DNA of 64,000 bases from Bacteroidota bacterium (GTDB taxonomy: Bacteria > Bacteroidota > Bacteroidia > Bacteroidales > ML635J-15), in assembly GCA_029558535.1 (NCBI GenBank), contig JAKQEK010000328.1, positions 1 through 64,000 on the forward strand, read 5' to 3'. Below the pieces are notes generated by a model, which was given only the letters and a program-made list of their open reading frames with translations, was not told the DNA's origin and did no database searches. Positions 9,851 to 18,876 of this stretch are shown here, one piece after another (the stretch's first letter is position 1; every line of letters begins with the position of its first letter). Made by a program: the position numbers and the translations under genes.

Positions 9851-9866
9851 AAATCAGGCTTGATTT
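9851..9866. terminator. Weak bidirectional hairpin between convergent genes
   Basis: A 6-bp stem (AAATCA / TGATTT, 4-nt loop) lies between the convergent CotH and metallophosphoesterase genes and is flanked by T runs. It is weak but well placed. Confidence 0.35.
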
Positions 9867-9875
9867 AGTTTTTGC

Positions 9876-11216
9876 TTATTCAGAAGTTTTATACTTAAGT
9901 ATAAAATCATTAAGCAGAACGTCTTCGTCTGTTTCGGATTTTATGTATATAATTAGTTTATTACAATTACTCATATTGTTATCAAAACTTATCGTATCCT
10001 GAAAAAACTTAATAGTGGGAGTAATTTGATTTAGGGAAATACTATCTGTTTCGACAAGATTACTATTATTATAGATTAGAGAGATAAGATACAAATTTGT
10101 TGCATCTGTTTCGCTTTCTGATTTACAAACACCTCTAAAATTAATTGTATCCATATCTGTAACAAACTGTCCGGAATCAACATTCACTAATACTAAGCTA
10201 TCAAATGCCATCAATTTATACATATAATTCTCATTCTCTATAAATTGAATATTTTCTTCAGGATAATTCTCAAAGTCGTCAAATGTCAATTTCGTAAGAT
10301 ATTTATACCCATTTTGCACATCTAATAAACTATCCAGATCTCTAAATCGCCATGTAATTGTCTTCTGCTCAATATCATGTTCAAATATCAGTACAAGATC
10401 TTTTTCGCAAGTGTTGTATATCTGAGGCCACCATTGATAATAGATATTATCCAGACCACAACCGAGAAAGTGTATTCCCTCAGTACTCAGCATATCTGCT
10501 TTTTTATAACTCTTTCCCATATCCCCCATGACACAAATTACCTCTACTCCCCTTTCTTTAACTTCAACCAATTTTGGATAAATTATATTAACAAAATTGG
10601 TATTTACCGAATCACAATTTGCATTCCAGTACTTCAATCCGCTGTTTGCATATGTTAATGGGTCTATTGGCAATCCGGGAACATTATACCATAATCCCCA
10701 ATGAAAAAATAATAAAAGATGTGAAGATTCACTAATAGTATCTGTAACATTACAAAACAACTCATACTGTTTGTTTAAATTTTCACAATCACTGATATCA
10801 AGATTTGTATCAAAAACAAATGCAGTAAATCCATTGTAATAATCAGCATAATATGATTTATGTCCCAAGTATTTTTCCAGCCATTCAATATTCCCGTTTC
10901 TTCTATCATGATTTCCCAGACTCCAATAGTTATGCGCTTGTTTTATTTTGAGTTTTTCATTTAGATAATCAAGATTAGAATAATATAATAAAGTTTCCGA
11001 ACAGATATCTCCTCCTAGCCATATATTATTATAAACAGATTTATTCAGATATGTCAGTCTTCTGTCTATTTCTGTGGGGCTCATATAGGTATGACCTAAA
11101 AACAAGTACTTGTACAAAGTTTTTTCCTGTGATTGTAATATGTTGACAAATATTAACACAAATCCTGATATCATCAGTACTTTCCTTGCAATTATTTTGA
11201 TTTTACCGAAACGCAT
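9876..11216 (-). CDS. Secreted metallophosphoesterase-like protein with altered metal motifs
   Basis: A 446-aa protein with an N-terminal signal segment (about residues 8-29). The phosphoesterase fold is recognisable by IWLGGDIC (motif II), SLGNHDRR (motif III) and FHWGLW (motif IV). Motif I, normally D-x-H, reads FLGHTY, and motif V, normally GH-x-H, reads VMGDMG. The paralogue at 12723-13835 has the same two changes, so this looks like a distinct subfamily, not decay. No T9SS sorting domain is evident; the C-terminal 130 residues look like a beta-sandwich. It is last in a three-gene minus-strand operon, 4 nt after its neighbour. Confidence 0.72.
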   Translation of the reverse strand: MRFGKIKIIARKVLMISGFVLIFVNILQSQEKTLYKYLFLGHTYMSPTEIDRRLTYLNKSVYNNIWLGGDICSETLLYYSNLDYLNEKLKIKQAHNYWSLGNHDRRNGNIEWLEKYLGHKSYYADYYNGFTAFVFDTNLDISDCENLNKQYELFCNVTDTISESSHLLLFFHWGLWYNVPGLPIDPLTYANSGLKYWNANCDSVNTNFVNIIYPKLVEVKERGVEVICVMGDMGKSYKKADMLSTEGIHFLGCGLDNIYYQWWPQIYNTCEKDLVLIFEHDIEQKTITWRFRDLDSLLDVQNGYKYLTKLTFDDFENYPEENIQFIENENYMYKLMAFDSLVLVNVDSGQFVTDMDTINFRGVCKSESETDATNLYLISLIYNNSNLVETDSISLNQITPTIKFFQDTISFDNNMSNCNKLIIYIKSETDEDVLLNDFILKYKTSE

Positions 11217-11220
11217 AAAA

Positions 11221-12654
11221 TTAAATTTTAATTATTCTGGTTGTTTGGCTATAGTTAGTAGTTTGACTAACTACTTTAAAAAAATACGTCCCAGCACTAT
11301 AATCATTCAAGTCAATTGAAAAATCAAACTTATTATCAATACTTTCCAAATAATGATTCTCCAATTGTTCTCCCCATGAATTGTATAATATGATTTGAAT
11401 TTTGTCATAATTTCCGTCAAATTGATTAAGATAAAGATTTATTTTCTCTTTTGTCGGATTAGGATAAAATATAAGATTTTCTATTTTCACATTTTCTTTC
11501 GACAGATTATTATTTATAAAGAGAACGAAGTCGTCGTCATCTTCCTGTGAAATTGTACCCGAAATAAAAATATCATTCCCGATAATTTCAACAGCTGAGC
11601 CATATCCCCTATAATTATCAAGAAGATATTCTGTTTCCAAAACCTCTCCAAGGGAATCTGTCTTTATATAGTAAATTACAGGAAATTCATCATTTACACT
11701 TGCACTTGTACCAACTATATGAATATTGCCATTAGCATCTTTTTCCATATCCGCAGCATATTCAAAAGATGCTCCACCATAAGTCTTAACCCATATTGGA
11801 TTAAAATCGGAATCCAAAAAACTCAAGCAGATGTCAAAACTATACCCCACCCTATAAGATTGGGAATGAGATAATAAATAATAATTGCCATTGTTTGCTC
11901 TCATCAGCTTAACAGGTGTGTCATGGTGGTTTTGATAAATTGAAAAGTCGTCAACAATTTCCCCGTTTTCATCTATTTCGACAAAGAAAATATCTGATTT
12001 TTTAAATGACTGAGCATGCCATGGAGAACCAAGATTAAAGAAACCACCTCTACTGCATAATGCGATAATATTACCATTTTCTTTTTCTATTAAATCTACA
12101 ATAAAAGCAGCGATATAATCAGTCCAAGTTTTTTCCCATAATGTTTCACCGTTACTATCAGCACAAACGAGATACAGTGCCGGCCACGTATTGGTTCTGT
12201 TGTTTCCTCCTGCAAAATACTTACCACTTGTATGAAATAATGATGTATAAAAATGTTGAAAATGATTATTACCGTAATCGTTTGTCCACAAGTGTTCAAG
12301 ATTCATATTATATTTAACCAAAACCGCTTGAATAGACTTTTCCTCAACCCACATAGAAGATCCCGAAAAAATAAAACCATCATTAGTTAATGAAACACTT
12401 CGAAACTCGTCAGTAAGTTCCATCCCCCATGTTTTATAAGTATAACTATTGTTTTCTGTATTATACTTTATTATATAAGCCTCTCTGTTTCCGTTTCCAA
12501 AAGACTTTGTATAACCCGTCAGATAAAGGTTTCCGGCAGAGTCACTCATCATATCATAGCATCTCTCATATTCCTGCCCCCCAATAATCTGAGATTGAAC
12601 AAGCCCCGATATGAAAACAAATACAAATATTAAACTTATGTTTTTAACGCACAT
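11221..12654 (-). CDS. T9SS-secreted beta-propeller-like protein
   Basis: A 477-aa protein with a signal peptide (1-21, ending VQSQ). It has repeated blades of about 50 residues containing GNxYLTGYT, GFIFSGSS, IHIVGTSA and DIFISGTI-like strands, as in SBBP or delta-60 repeat propellers. The C-terminus (from about residue 398, FYPNPTKEKI) is a type A T9SS sorting domain ending TTRIIKI. It sits in the middle of an operon between two related phosphoesterase-like genes, so it is probably a surface partner of theirs. No catalytic residues were recognised. Confidence 0.75.
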   Translation of the reverse strand: MCVKNISLIFVFVFISGLVQSQIIGGQEYERCYDMMSDSAGNLYLTGYTKSFGNGNREAYIIKYNTENNSYTYKTWGMELTDEFRSVSLTNDGFIFSGSSMWVEEKSIQAVLVKYNMNLEHLWTNDYGNNHFQHFYTSLFHTSGKYFAGGNNRTNTWPALYLVCADSNGETLWEKTWTDYIAAFIVDLIEKENGNIIALCSRGGFFNLGSPWHAQSFKKSDIFFVEIDENGEIVDDFSIYQNHHDTPVKLMRANNGNYYLLSHSQSYRVGYSFDICLSFLDSDFNPIWVKTYGGASFEYAADMEKDANGNIHIVGTSASVNDEFPVIYYIKTDSLGEVLETEYLLDNYRGYGSAVEIIGNDIFISGTISQEDDDDFVLFINNNLSKENVKIENLIFYPNPTKEKINLYLNQFDGNYDKIQIILYNSWGEQLENHYLESIDNKFDFSIDLNDYSAGTYFFKVVSQTTNYSQTTRIIKI

Positions 12655-12722
12655 TATTATAATCTATATGTTACAATACTTATTATTAAATTTTGTTATC
12701 GTATTGTGAAATCACTACCATT

Positions 12723-13835
12723 CTAAAAGACAAGCATTTTTTTAACCGTAATCCCATCCTGATGCTTAACTTTAACAAAATAAATACCCGCCTCCAGTGC
12801 TTCTAAATTTATTGAAACAGATTTTTCAATTAAATAGCTTGAATTAAATACAATTTCCCCATTATAACTGTAAACGGAGATTTCTGCTTCGCATGACAGA
12901 TTACCCACATAAATTTGAAAAATACCGGAATTTGGATTCGGATACAACTCAAAACAATTATTATCTGGATTAAGCAAAGTGGGAACAGATATTATATAAT
13001 CTTCCAATTCTCCAAGACAATCCAATTCTTCTTCATTCAAACAAATAAGATCATAACTGATGTTTTTATTTTGATCCACATTTATAACAACAAAATTGTC
13101 ATCAACAAGTTTACCCATACCTGTTCCAATAAAAGTAATATTATCATAATTATCATACATAACGCTAGTTGCATAACTTGCTGCGCCGAGATCTCCAGCA
13201 CACATAACAACATTGTTGTCAAGTTCGTGGAACAAAGGTTCGATTTCTGACCAAAAATTAATCTCACTCGCCCGCCCCTCAAGCGAGTTAAGCGTTATTA
13301 CCGAATATTCATTGTCTGGACTCCACCATAATAATTGATGCATCATAACAAAAATATTATCATGATTGGATGCATCCTCGTTCAAAGTGTTTTGTAAAAA
13401 TACAAGCTGATCTCCAGAAATATTCCAACTATCAATATTAGGATTAAGTATAATAAACAAATCATTGTTATGCGAAAAACTGTAATATGTAATATCACCA
13501 AACTGAGCATAATAATATTCGGGATTTTTCAAATCATGATTCCCAACTGCAATATACCAAAGCAATCCAAGTGTGTCAAATTCTGCAATTACATTTTCCC
13601 ATTTCTCTTCAGAACCATAGATTACTAAATCTCCCAAAAAAACACCAAATTCTATTTCTTCCCTTTCCTGTATGTATTCAAATTTTGCTTTAAAAGGAGG
13701 ATGGAATCCTACATTTTGAACACCAGGCGTCCCATATACATGACCGGCTATGAAAAACGAATAACTCTGATCCTGAGAAAAAAGATTATGGGAAATAGAA
13801 AATAAAATAAAACTAAAAAAAACAACTGTCTTCAT
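12723..13835 (-). CDS. T9SS-secreted metallophosphoesterase-like protein with altered metal motifs
   Basis: A 370-aa protein with a signal peptide (1-20) and a phosphoesterase core: GVFLGDLV (motif II), AVGNHDLK (III) and VMMHQLLWW (IV). Motif I reads IAGHVYG instead of D-x-H, and motif V reads CAGDLGA instead of GH-x-H. The last 80 residues (LYPNPNSGIF to KKMLVF) are a T9SS sorting domain. It is the first gene of the minus-strand operon and paralogous to the gene at 9876-11216. Because the changes are shared and the other ligands are kept, I infer a modified metal centre, although a binding-only protein is possible. Confidence 0.75.
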   Translation of the reverse strand: MKTVVFFSFILFSISHNLFSQDQSYSFFIAGHVYGTPGVQNVGFHPPFKAKFEYIQEREEIEFGVFLGDLVIYGSEEKWENVIAEFDTLGLLWYIAVGNHDLKNPEYYYAQFGDITYYSFSHNNDLFIILNPNIDSWNISGDQLVFLQNTLNEDASNHDNIFVMMHQLLWWSPDNEYSVITLNSLEGRASEINFWSEIEPLFHELDNNVVMCAGDLGAASYATSVMYDNYDNITFIGTGMGKLVDDNFVVINVDQNKNISYDLICLNEEELDCLGELEDYIISVPTLLNPDNNCFELYPNPNSGIFQIYVGNLSCEAEISVYSYNGEIVFNSSYLIEKSVSINLEALEAGIYFVKVKHQDGITVKKMLVF

Positions 13836-13857
13836 TTATCTATCATATACAACAAAA

Positions 13858-13865
13858 CAAAATTA
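13858..13865 (-). promoter_or_regulatory. Bacteroidota -7 element for the minus-strand phosphoesterase operon
   Basis: TAATTTTG on the minus strand, about 22 nt upstream of the start codon at 13835. Confidence 0.45.
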
Positions 13866-13948
13866 CCAAAATATTTCTAAATCACTTAATAAATATTTCT
13901 TTTATTACTTTCTCCTGACATTTTGTCATATTTGTATTCAATTTTTAT

Positions 13949-13956
13949 TAAATTTG
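13949..13956 (+). promoter_or_regulatory. Bacteroidota -7 element before the sigma-54 activator
   Basis: TAAATTTG followed by C, 26 nt before the ATG at 13983; probably drives the activator-lptE-TPR-secG operon. Confidence 0.55.
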
Positions 13957-13982
13957 CAATTGAAAATTCGGAATATTGAATT

Positions 13983-15200
13983 ATGGATTTGCAAAGTATA
14001 AAACAAAGGTTTGAAATAATAGGCAATGCTGCGGGACTTAACAGAGCACTTGATATTGCCATACAGGTTGCTCCAACTGATTTATCTGTTTTAATCACAG
14101 GAGAAAGCGGAGTTGGAAAAGAGAGAATTCCTCAAATTATACATTCACAAAGTTTAAGAAAACATAATAATTACATTGCTGTAAATTGCGGAGCAATACC
14201 AGAAGGAACCATAGATTCTGAACTTTTTGGACATGTAAAAGGCTCGTTTACCAGTGCCCACAGCGACCGTAAAGGTTATTTCGAAGAAGCAGACAAGGGA
14301 ACAATTTTTCTTGATGAAGTTGCAGAGTTACCACTTTCAACTCAAGTTCGTTTATTAAGAGTACTCGAAACAGGCGAATATATTAAAGTAGGTTCGTCTA
14401 AAGCAGAAAAAACAAATGTAAGAGTAGTGGCCGCAACAAATGTTGATTTAAAAACCCGTGTTGAACAAGGCAAATTTCGTGAAGACCTTTATTACAGACT
14501 GAATACCGTTCCTATCTTTATGCCTCCTCTACGTAACAGACAAGATGATATTTATTTACTATTCAGAAAATTCGCCAACGATTTTGCCGAAAAATACAGA
14601 ATGCCTGCGATAAAGCTTACAGAAGATGCCGTAAATATTTTAAATTCTTACCGTTGGCCGGGAAATATCAGACAGCTAAAAAATATTACCGAACAAATCT
14701 CTATCATAGAAGAACAGCGAATGATATCAGCAGACGTTTTAAGGTCATACCTTACCGGAGCAGATGAGTCAAGTTTACCGGCTTTGGCAAAAAAACAAAA
14801 TTTCGACAGCTTTAACTCTGAACGTGAAATTCTGTATCAAGTGTTATTCGATATGAAAAAAGACATGAACGAGTTAAAATTATTGGTTAACGACATAATA
14901 AGTCAAAACCCTGAATTTAAAAGTAATAAATACTCAGAGAATATTGTCAGCGATCTGGATGAAATAAAAATAGAAGGTGTTAGAAGAATTTATAAGGATG
15001 AGCCAATAAGACACGAAACAGAAATCGAAGATCAGGGCGAAGTTATTGAAGAAGTGCTTTCACTTGCAGAACAGGAAAGAGAGCTTATAATTAAAGCTCT
15101 GGAAAAAAATAATAATAAACGAAAACTTGCAGCAGAAGAATTGGGAATTTCGGAGAGAACACTTTACAGAAAAATAAAAGAATACAATATTTTAAAATAA
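13983..15200 (+). CDS. Sigma-54-dependent transcriptional activator (AAA+ plus Fis-type HTH, no receiver)
   Basis: A 405-aa protein whose AAA+ domain begins almost at the N-terminus: Walker A GESGVGKE (about 41-48), Walker B IFLDEVAE, and R-finger region RLNTVPIFMPPLRNR. The sigma-54 contact loop is GSFTSA. A variable linker (about 265-355) leads to a C-terminal Fis-type HTH (NNNKRKLAAEELGISERTLY, near 375-395). With no receiver domain its input is unknown, and it may be constitutive. It heads an operon with lptE, a TPR-like gene and secG, an arrangement familiar in Bacteroidota, which suggests envelope-related regulation. Confidence 0.87.
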   Translation: MDLQSIKQRFEIIGNAAGLNRALDIAIQVAPTDLSVLITGESGVGKERIPQIIHSQSLRKHNNYIAVNCGAIPEGTIDSELFGHVKGSFTSAHSDRKGYFEEADKGTIFLDEVAELPLSTQVRLLRVLETGEYIKVGSSKAEKTNVRVVAATNVDLKTRVEQGKFREDLYYRLNTVPIFMPPLRNRQDDIYLLFRKFANDFAEKYRMPAIKLTEDAVNILNSYRWPGNIRQLKNITEQISIIEEQRMISADVLRSYLTGADESSLPALAKKQNFDSFNSEREILYQVLFDMKKDMNELKLLVNDIISQNPEFKSNKYSENIVSDLDEIKIEGVRRIYKDEPIRHETEIEDQGEVIEEVLSLAEQERELIIKALEKNNNKRKLAAEELGISERTLYRKIKEYNILK

Positions 15201-15213
15201 TCATATAGCACAA

Positions 15214-15729
15214 ATGATAAAATTCAAATATACTATAATATTAATCCTGTTTTTGGCAGGAGTTGTTATAAGCGGGTGTACTGGAGGATATTCTTTTACG
15301 GGAGCTGATATTGCAGCAAACATTAAAACGGTTCAGATAAATTATTTCCCAAATCAGGCAAGTCTTGTACAGCCAAATTTAAGTAATGTTTTTACCGAAA
15401 CGCTCAAAGATAAGTTCCTGTCACAAACAAATCTTGAGCTAGTTTCTTATGATGGAGATTTGGTTTTCGAAGGCGTGATTACAAATTATACAGTAAATGC
15501 ACAGGCGTTTCAGGGAAACGAAACTGCCGCACTAAACAGGTTAACTATAACCGTTAAGGTGAAATACACAAACAATCTTGAGCCGGCAAAAAGTTTCGAA
15601 ACGAGTTTCTCGAGGTACTCCGATTTTGACAGTAAAACCAGTTTATCATCAGTAGAAAACGATTTGATTCAGGAAATAAGTACTGAGTTGGTAACAGATA
15701 TTTTTAACAAAGCCGTTGCAAATTGGTAA
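15214..15729 (+). CDS. lptE: LptE-like LPS-assembly lipoprotein
   Basis: A 171-aa lipoprotein with signal peptide and lipobox ISGC (Cys22). The mature start GGYSFTGADI and the segment KTVQINYFPNQASLVQPNL, followed by TETLKDKF, are typical of Bacteroidota LptE-family proteins. LptE plugs and assembles the LptD channel that places LPS in the outer membrane. It lies 13 nt after the sigma-54 activator and 1 nt before the next gene. Assignment is by family pattern and neighbourhood; LptD itself is not in the window. Confidence 0.78.
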   Translation: MIKFKYTIILILFLAGVVISGCTGGYSFTGADIAANIKTVQINYFPNQASLVQPNLSNVFTETLKDKFLSQTNLELVSYDGDLVFEGVITNYTVNAQAFQGNETAALNRLTITVKVKYTNNLEPAKSFETSFSRYSDFDSKTSLSSVENDLIQEISTELVTDIFNKAVANW

Positions 15730-15730
15730 A

Positions 15731-16555
15731 ATGAATAGGGAACAATTTAACATATACAGCTCTGATTTTTCATTGCTTAATTCAGAAAGCCTTGAAAACA
15801 TTCGCCTACTGTTGGAAGAATTTCCGTATTTTCAATCTGCCTGGATTTTATATGTTAAAAACCTACATATTTTAAAAGATGTAAGGTTTGAGAGTAAACT
15901 TAAGACAGCCGCGGTTTATATCCCCGACAGACGTATTTTAAAAAGAATTATTAATGATACCTACATTCCAGGAAACAAAGTCAAGAATGATTCATTACAA
16001 GAAAATATTGACTTCGACTCAATAATAACTGAATCTATAGGAAAATCGACTGAAGAAATTTTAATCATCCCTAAAATTACGAGTGCAAAAAGTAACATTT
16101 ATTTTAAGAAAGGGGATCAAAATGTCGAAAAAATCGAAATAGAGGATAAAGAACTAATAAATTTTGACTTTGAAGGTGAATCAGCTCTTAAAAATGAAGA
16201 AATTTTATCTGCAAATAATGAAAATATTGTCATTGAAGAAGCCTCACAAAGTAAAATCAATGAATTAAATAAGCCTGATAAAGCTAAATTAATTGATAAG
16301 TTTTTAGAATCTGACCCTCGTATAATTCCTGAAAAAGAATACCTGTCTGATGGCTCTGCTGCAAACAGTTTGATACTTTCCGAAGATGACGGTTTGTTTA
16401 GCGAAACTTTAGCTAAAATATATGCAAGTCAAGAGCATTTTGACAAGGCAATTTTAACTTATGAAAAATTATGTTTGAAATATCCCGAAAAAAGTATTTA
16501 TTTTGCAGGTCAAATTGAAAAAATAAAAGAATTAATAAAAAATAAAAGGAATTAG
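15731..16555 (+). CDS. TPR-like hypothetical protein of the lptE-secG operon
   Basis: A protein of about 274 aa. I place the start at the ATG at 15731 (MNREQFNIYSSDF), just after the lptE stop; an upstream in-frame TTG at 15716 would overlap lptE and is less likely. The N-terminus has LEEFPYFQSAWILYVKNL and AVYIPDRRILKRII, a pattern seen in Bacteroidota proteins found between lptE and secG. The centre is acidic and low in complexity. The C-terminus (about 225-270: ETLAKIYASQEHFDKAILTY) forms one TPR. Function is unknown; it is probably cytoplasmic, since no signal peptide is visible. Confidence 0.65.
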   Translation: MNREQFNIYSSDFSLLNSESLENIRLLLEEFPYFQSAWILYVKNLHILKDVRFESKLKTAAVYIPDRRILKRIINDTYIPGNKVKNDSLQENIDFDSIITESIGKSTEEILIIPKITSAKSNIYFKKGDQNVEKIEIEDKELINFDFEGESALKNEEILSANNENIVIEEASQSKINELNKPDKAKLIDKFLESDPRIIPEKEYLSDGSAANSLILSEDDGLFSETLAKIYASQEHFDKAILTYEKLCLKYPEKSIYFAGQIEKIKELIKNKRN

Positions 16556-16557
16556 TT

Positions 16558-16857
16558 ATGTATATCTTTTTCTCAGTAATGATTATCGTTTGTGCAGTTC
16601 TCCTGATATTAATAGTTTTAGTACAAAACAGTAAAGGGGGAGGACTTGCTTCAGGTTTCGGTCAGGGCAATCAAGTTATGGGTGTTAAGAAAACTGCGGA
16701 TTTTCTCGAAAAAGCTACTTGGACACTTGCTGCCGGGTTATTGCTATTTTGCTTATTGGCCAGTTTCTCTATCCCTGTGAAAAAAGTTGAAGCTCCTCAA
16801 AATATGGAACAGCCAACTCAAAACACTCCTACAGGTCCAGTTGCTCCTCAGAAGTAG
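16558..16857 (+). CDS. secG: Preprotein translocase subunit SecG
   Basis: A 99-aa protein with two membrane helices (about 2-22 and 55-75) joined by the SecG signature loop LVQNSKGGGLASGFG, then a Pro/Gln/Thr-rich tail. SecG is the small auxiliary subunit of the SecYEG channel and helps SecA-driven export. It starts 2 nt after the upstream gene and ends the operon. Confidence 0.93.
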   Translation: MYIFFSVMIIVCAVLLILIVLVQNSKGGGLASGFGQGNQVMGVKKTADFLEKATWTLAAGLLLFCLLASFSIPVKKVEAPQNMEQPTQNTPTGPVAPQK

Positions 16858-16873
16858 TTTACATTATTCTCTG

Positions 16874-16889
16874 ATCAGTTTATACTGAT
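16874..16889. terminator. Weak bidirectional hairpin between secG and mqnC
   Basis: ATCAGT / ACTGAT stem with a 4-nt loop between convergent genes. It has no strong T run, so it is a tentative terminator. Confidence 0.35.
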
Positions 16890-16891
16890 TA

Positions 16892-17989
16892 TTACTTCAA
16901 TATTTCGTATTCCTGATTTCTTATTGATGGACGAAATCCGGCATTAGCAATAAGTAATTTCATTTCTTCTATCCCAAGTCTATATTTTTTCCCTGCCTGC
17001 GAAACGACATTTTCTTCGAACATTACACTACTCATATCATTCGCTCCTGCATTAAGGCATAATTGGGCAATTTCTGCACCCATAGTTAACCATGAAACCT
17101 GAATATTCGGAATATTTATTAGCATAAGCCGGCTGATTGCAAGCATTCTTAAATACTCATGGCCGCTTACATTTTTAATTTCAGGAAACTTATGGATTAA
17201 TTTTGTGTTCTGACTCGCCAAGGGCCATAGTGAAAAAGATATGAATCCTTTTGAATATTCCGGTTTTTGCTTTTGTAAATTTCTTATCTTAATTAGATGC
17301 CCGATTCTTTCTTCAGTCGTTTCCAAATGACCAAACATCATTGTCGCAGAAGTCGTCATTCCTAGAATATGAGCAATCCTCATTACATCAAGCCATTCGG
17401 CCGAAGTACATTTTGCGGGACTGACAATTTTCCTAACCCTGTCCGACAAGATTTCGGCACCTGCTCCCGGGAGACTATCAAGACCGGCCTCTCTTAATCT
17501 TATTAAAGCTTTTTCCGGCGTTAAATGTGATTTTTTAGCCATATATACTATCTCCGGCGGGCCAAGTGCATGAAGTCTTAAATCAGGAAACAAAATTTTC
17601 AGCTCTTTGAATAAATCTTCATAAAAACTGATGTTTAAATCGGGGTTTAATCCTCCCTGAAGTAAAATTTGCTTCCCTCCTGCCCTATATAGTTCATCAA
17701 CCTTATTTATATAATCTTCTATGCAAAGCACATACGAATCTTGTTCGTTTTTATTTCTACAGAAATTACAGAAAAGACATTTTGAAACACAAATATTCGT
17801 AAGATTAATATTTCTGTCAATTATAAAAGTAACAATATTTTCGGGATGAATCTTTTTTCGAACAATTGAGGCATAATACATTAAATCTGTCAGAGATGCT
17901 TCCTTAAAAAGCAACAGCCCTTCTTCAGGGCTGAGAAATTCAAAGTTTAGTGTTTTATTCAGAATGTTTTCTATTCTGTTAGTTTTCAT
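16892..17989 (-). CDS. mqnC: Cyclic dehypoxanthinyl futalosine synthase (radical SAM, menaquinone pathway)
   Basis: A 365-aa radical SAM enzyme with the cluster motif C67-x3-C71-x2-C74 in NICVSKCLFCNF. MqnC hallmarks are ILLQGGLNPDL, HALGPPEIVYMAKKS, GLDSLPGAGAEIL, DRVRKIVSP, EWLDVMRIAHILGM and ATMMFGHLET. MqnC cyclises dehypoxanthine futalosine in the futalosine route to menaquinone. MqnE is the closest alternative, but the PPEI and GAGAEIL segments fit MqnC better. It lies 8 nt downstream of a Crp/Fnr regulator on the same strand, so quinone synthesis may be linked to a redox or respiratory signal. No other mqn genes are in the window. Confidence 0.88.
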   Translation of the reverse strand: MKTNRIENILNKTLNFEFLSPEEGLLLFKEASLTDLMYYASIVRKKIHPENIVTFIIDRNINLTNICVSKCLFCNFCRNKNEQDSYVLCIEDYINKVDELYRAGGKQILLQGGLNPDLNISFYEDLFKELKILFPDLRLHALGPPEIVYMAKKSHLTPEKALIRLREAGLDSLPGAGAEILSDRVRKIVSPAKCTSAEWLDVMRIAHILGMTTSATMMFGHLETTEERIGHLIKIRNLQKQKPEYSKGFISFSLWPLASQNTKLIHKFPEIKNVSGHEYLRMLAISRLMLINIPNIQVSWLTMGAEIAQLCLNAGANDMSSVMFEENVVSQAGKKYRLGIEEMKLLIANAGFRPSIRNQEYEILK

Positions 17990-17997
17990 CAGCTTAA

Positions 17998-18702
17998 TTA
18001 AAAAACATTACTGATTTTTTTAATTTTGTTCAAGTCAATCAATTTAATCTTGCGCCCTTGCAACTCAATAAGTCCTTCGGTTTTAAATTCGGACAAAAGT
18101 CTTATTACTGATTCTGTTGCCGTTCCGATTATATTAGCAAGTTCCTCTCTGGTTAGAGATATATTAATTAGTCCTTCCTCATTTATACCAAACTCATCTT
18201 TAAGATGTAATAAAATTTCGGCTAACCTTTCTCTAACTGACTTTTGGGCGATATCAGTGATATAATTATTTGCCTCTCCCAATTCTTTACATGCTATTTG
18301 CAAAAGTTCTATCCCAAATTCGGCGTTTTCTTTTAACAAATGATAAAGATCCTGAGAATTAATGTGACATAATACTGCATCTTCAAGAATTTTTACACTC
18401 GTACAGGCCGGTTCTCCGTTGATAACCGAGCGATATCCTATTACTTCTCCGGGTTTTGCAAATTTTATTATTTGTTCTTTGCCTTCTACTCCGGTTTTAT
18501 AAACTTTAAGAATTCCCTTGTTAATACAAAAAATTCCCGAAATCCTATTCCCTTCCTCGTAAAGAATACGACCTTTTTTAACCACCGTACAAGATTTAAC
18601 ATTGTTTAAATATTCCAATTGTTCAGGAGTAAGCTTGTGGAATATTGTTTTAAAATCCTGATTACATTGAACACATAAAGGTTCGTCAAAATTTTTATTC
18701 AT
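17998..18702 (-). CDS. Crp/Fnr family transcriptional regulator
   Basis: A 234-aa protein with a cyclic-nucleotide-binding-type beta-roll (about 25-140: GRILYEEGNRISGIFCINKG, PGEVIGYRSVINGEP), a long dimerisation helix, and a winged HTH (about 180-220: SLTREELANIIGTATESVIR). The N-terminal C-x2-C (Cys10, Cys13) recalls FNR-like regulators, but two further cluster ligands are not evident. It is co-oriented with mqnC at 8 nt spacing. Regulation by oxygen or a small molecule is plausible but not shown. Confidence 0.85.
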   Translation of the reverse strand: MNKNFDEPLCVQCNQDFKTIFHKLTPEQLEYLNNVKSCTVVKKGRILYEEGNRISGIFCINKGILKVYKTGVEGKEQIIKFAKPGEVIGYRSVINGEPACTSVKILEDAVLCHINSQDLYHLLKENAEFGIELLQIACKELGEANNYITDIAQKSVRERLAEILLHLKDEFGINEEGLINISLTREELANIIGTATESVIRLLSEFKTEGLIELQGRKIKLIDLNKIKKISNVF

Positions 18703-18718
18703 ACTTACTAAATTTTAG

Positions 18719-18726
18719 CAAAAATA
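18719..18726 (-). promoter_or_regulatory. Bacteroidota -7 element for the crp-mqnC pair
   Basis: TATTTTTG on the minus strand, followed by C, about 16 nt upstream of the start codon at 18702. Confidence 0.5.
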
Positions 18727-18846
18727 ATAATTATCAGCTATTTAACAATGATAAAACAATAGATTAAGGTTTATATTTTTTATCATTAGTAAAAGTATTT
18801 GTAATTTAGAGGTAATTATTTATTCTTGAATAAGCTTAAAAAGATG

Positions 18847-18854
18847 TATTTTTG
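18847..18854 (+). promoter_or_regulatory. Bacteroidota -7 element before the ROK gene
   Basis: TATTTTTG, 22 nt before the ATG at 18877. Confidence 0.5.
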
Positions 18855-18876
18855 AAAAGCATAAAAATAATTTGAA

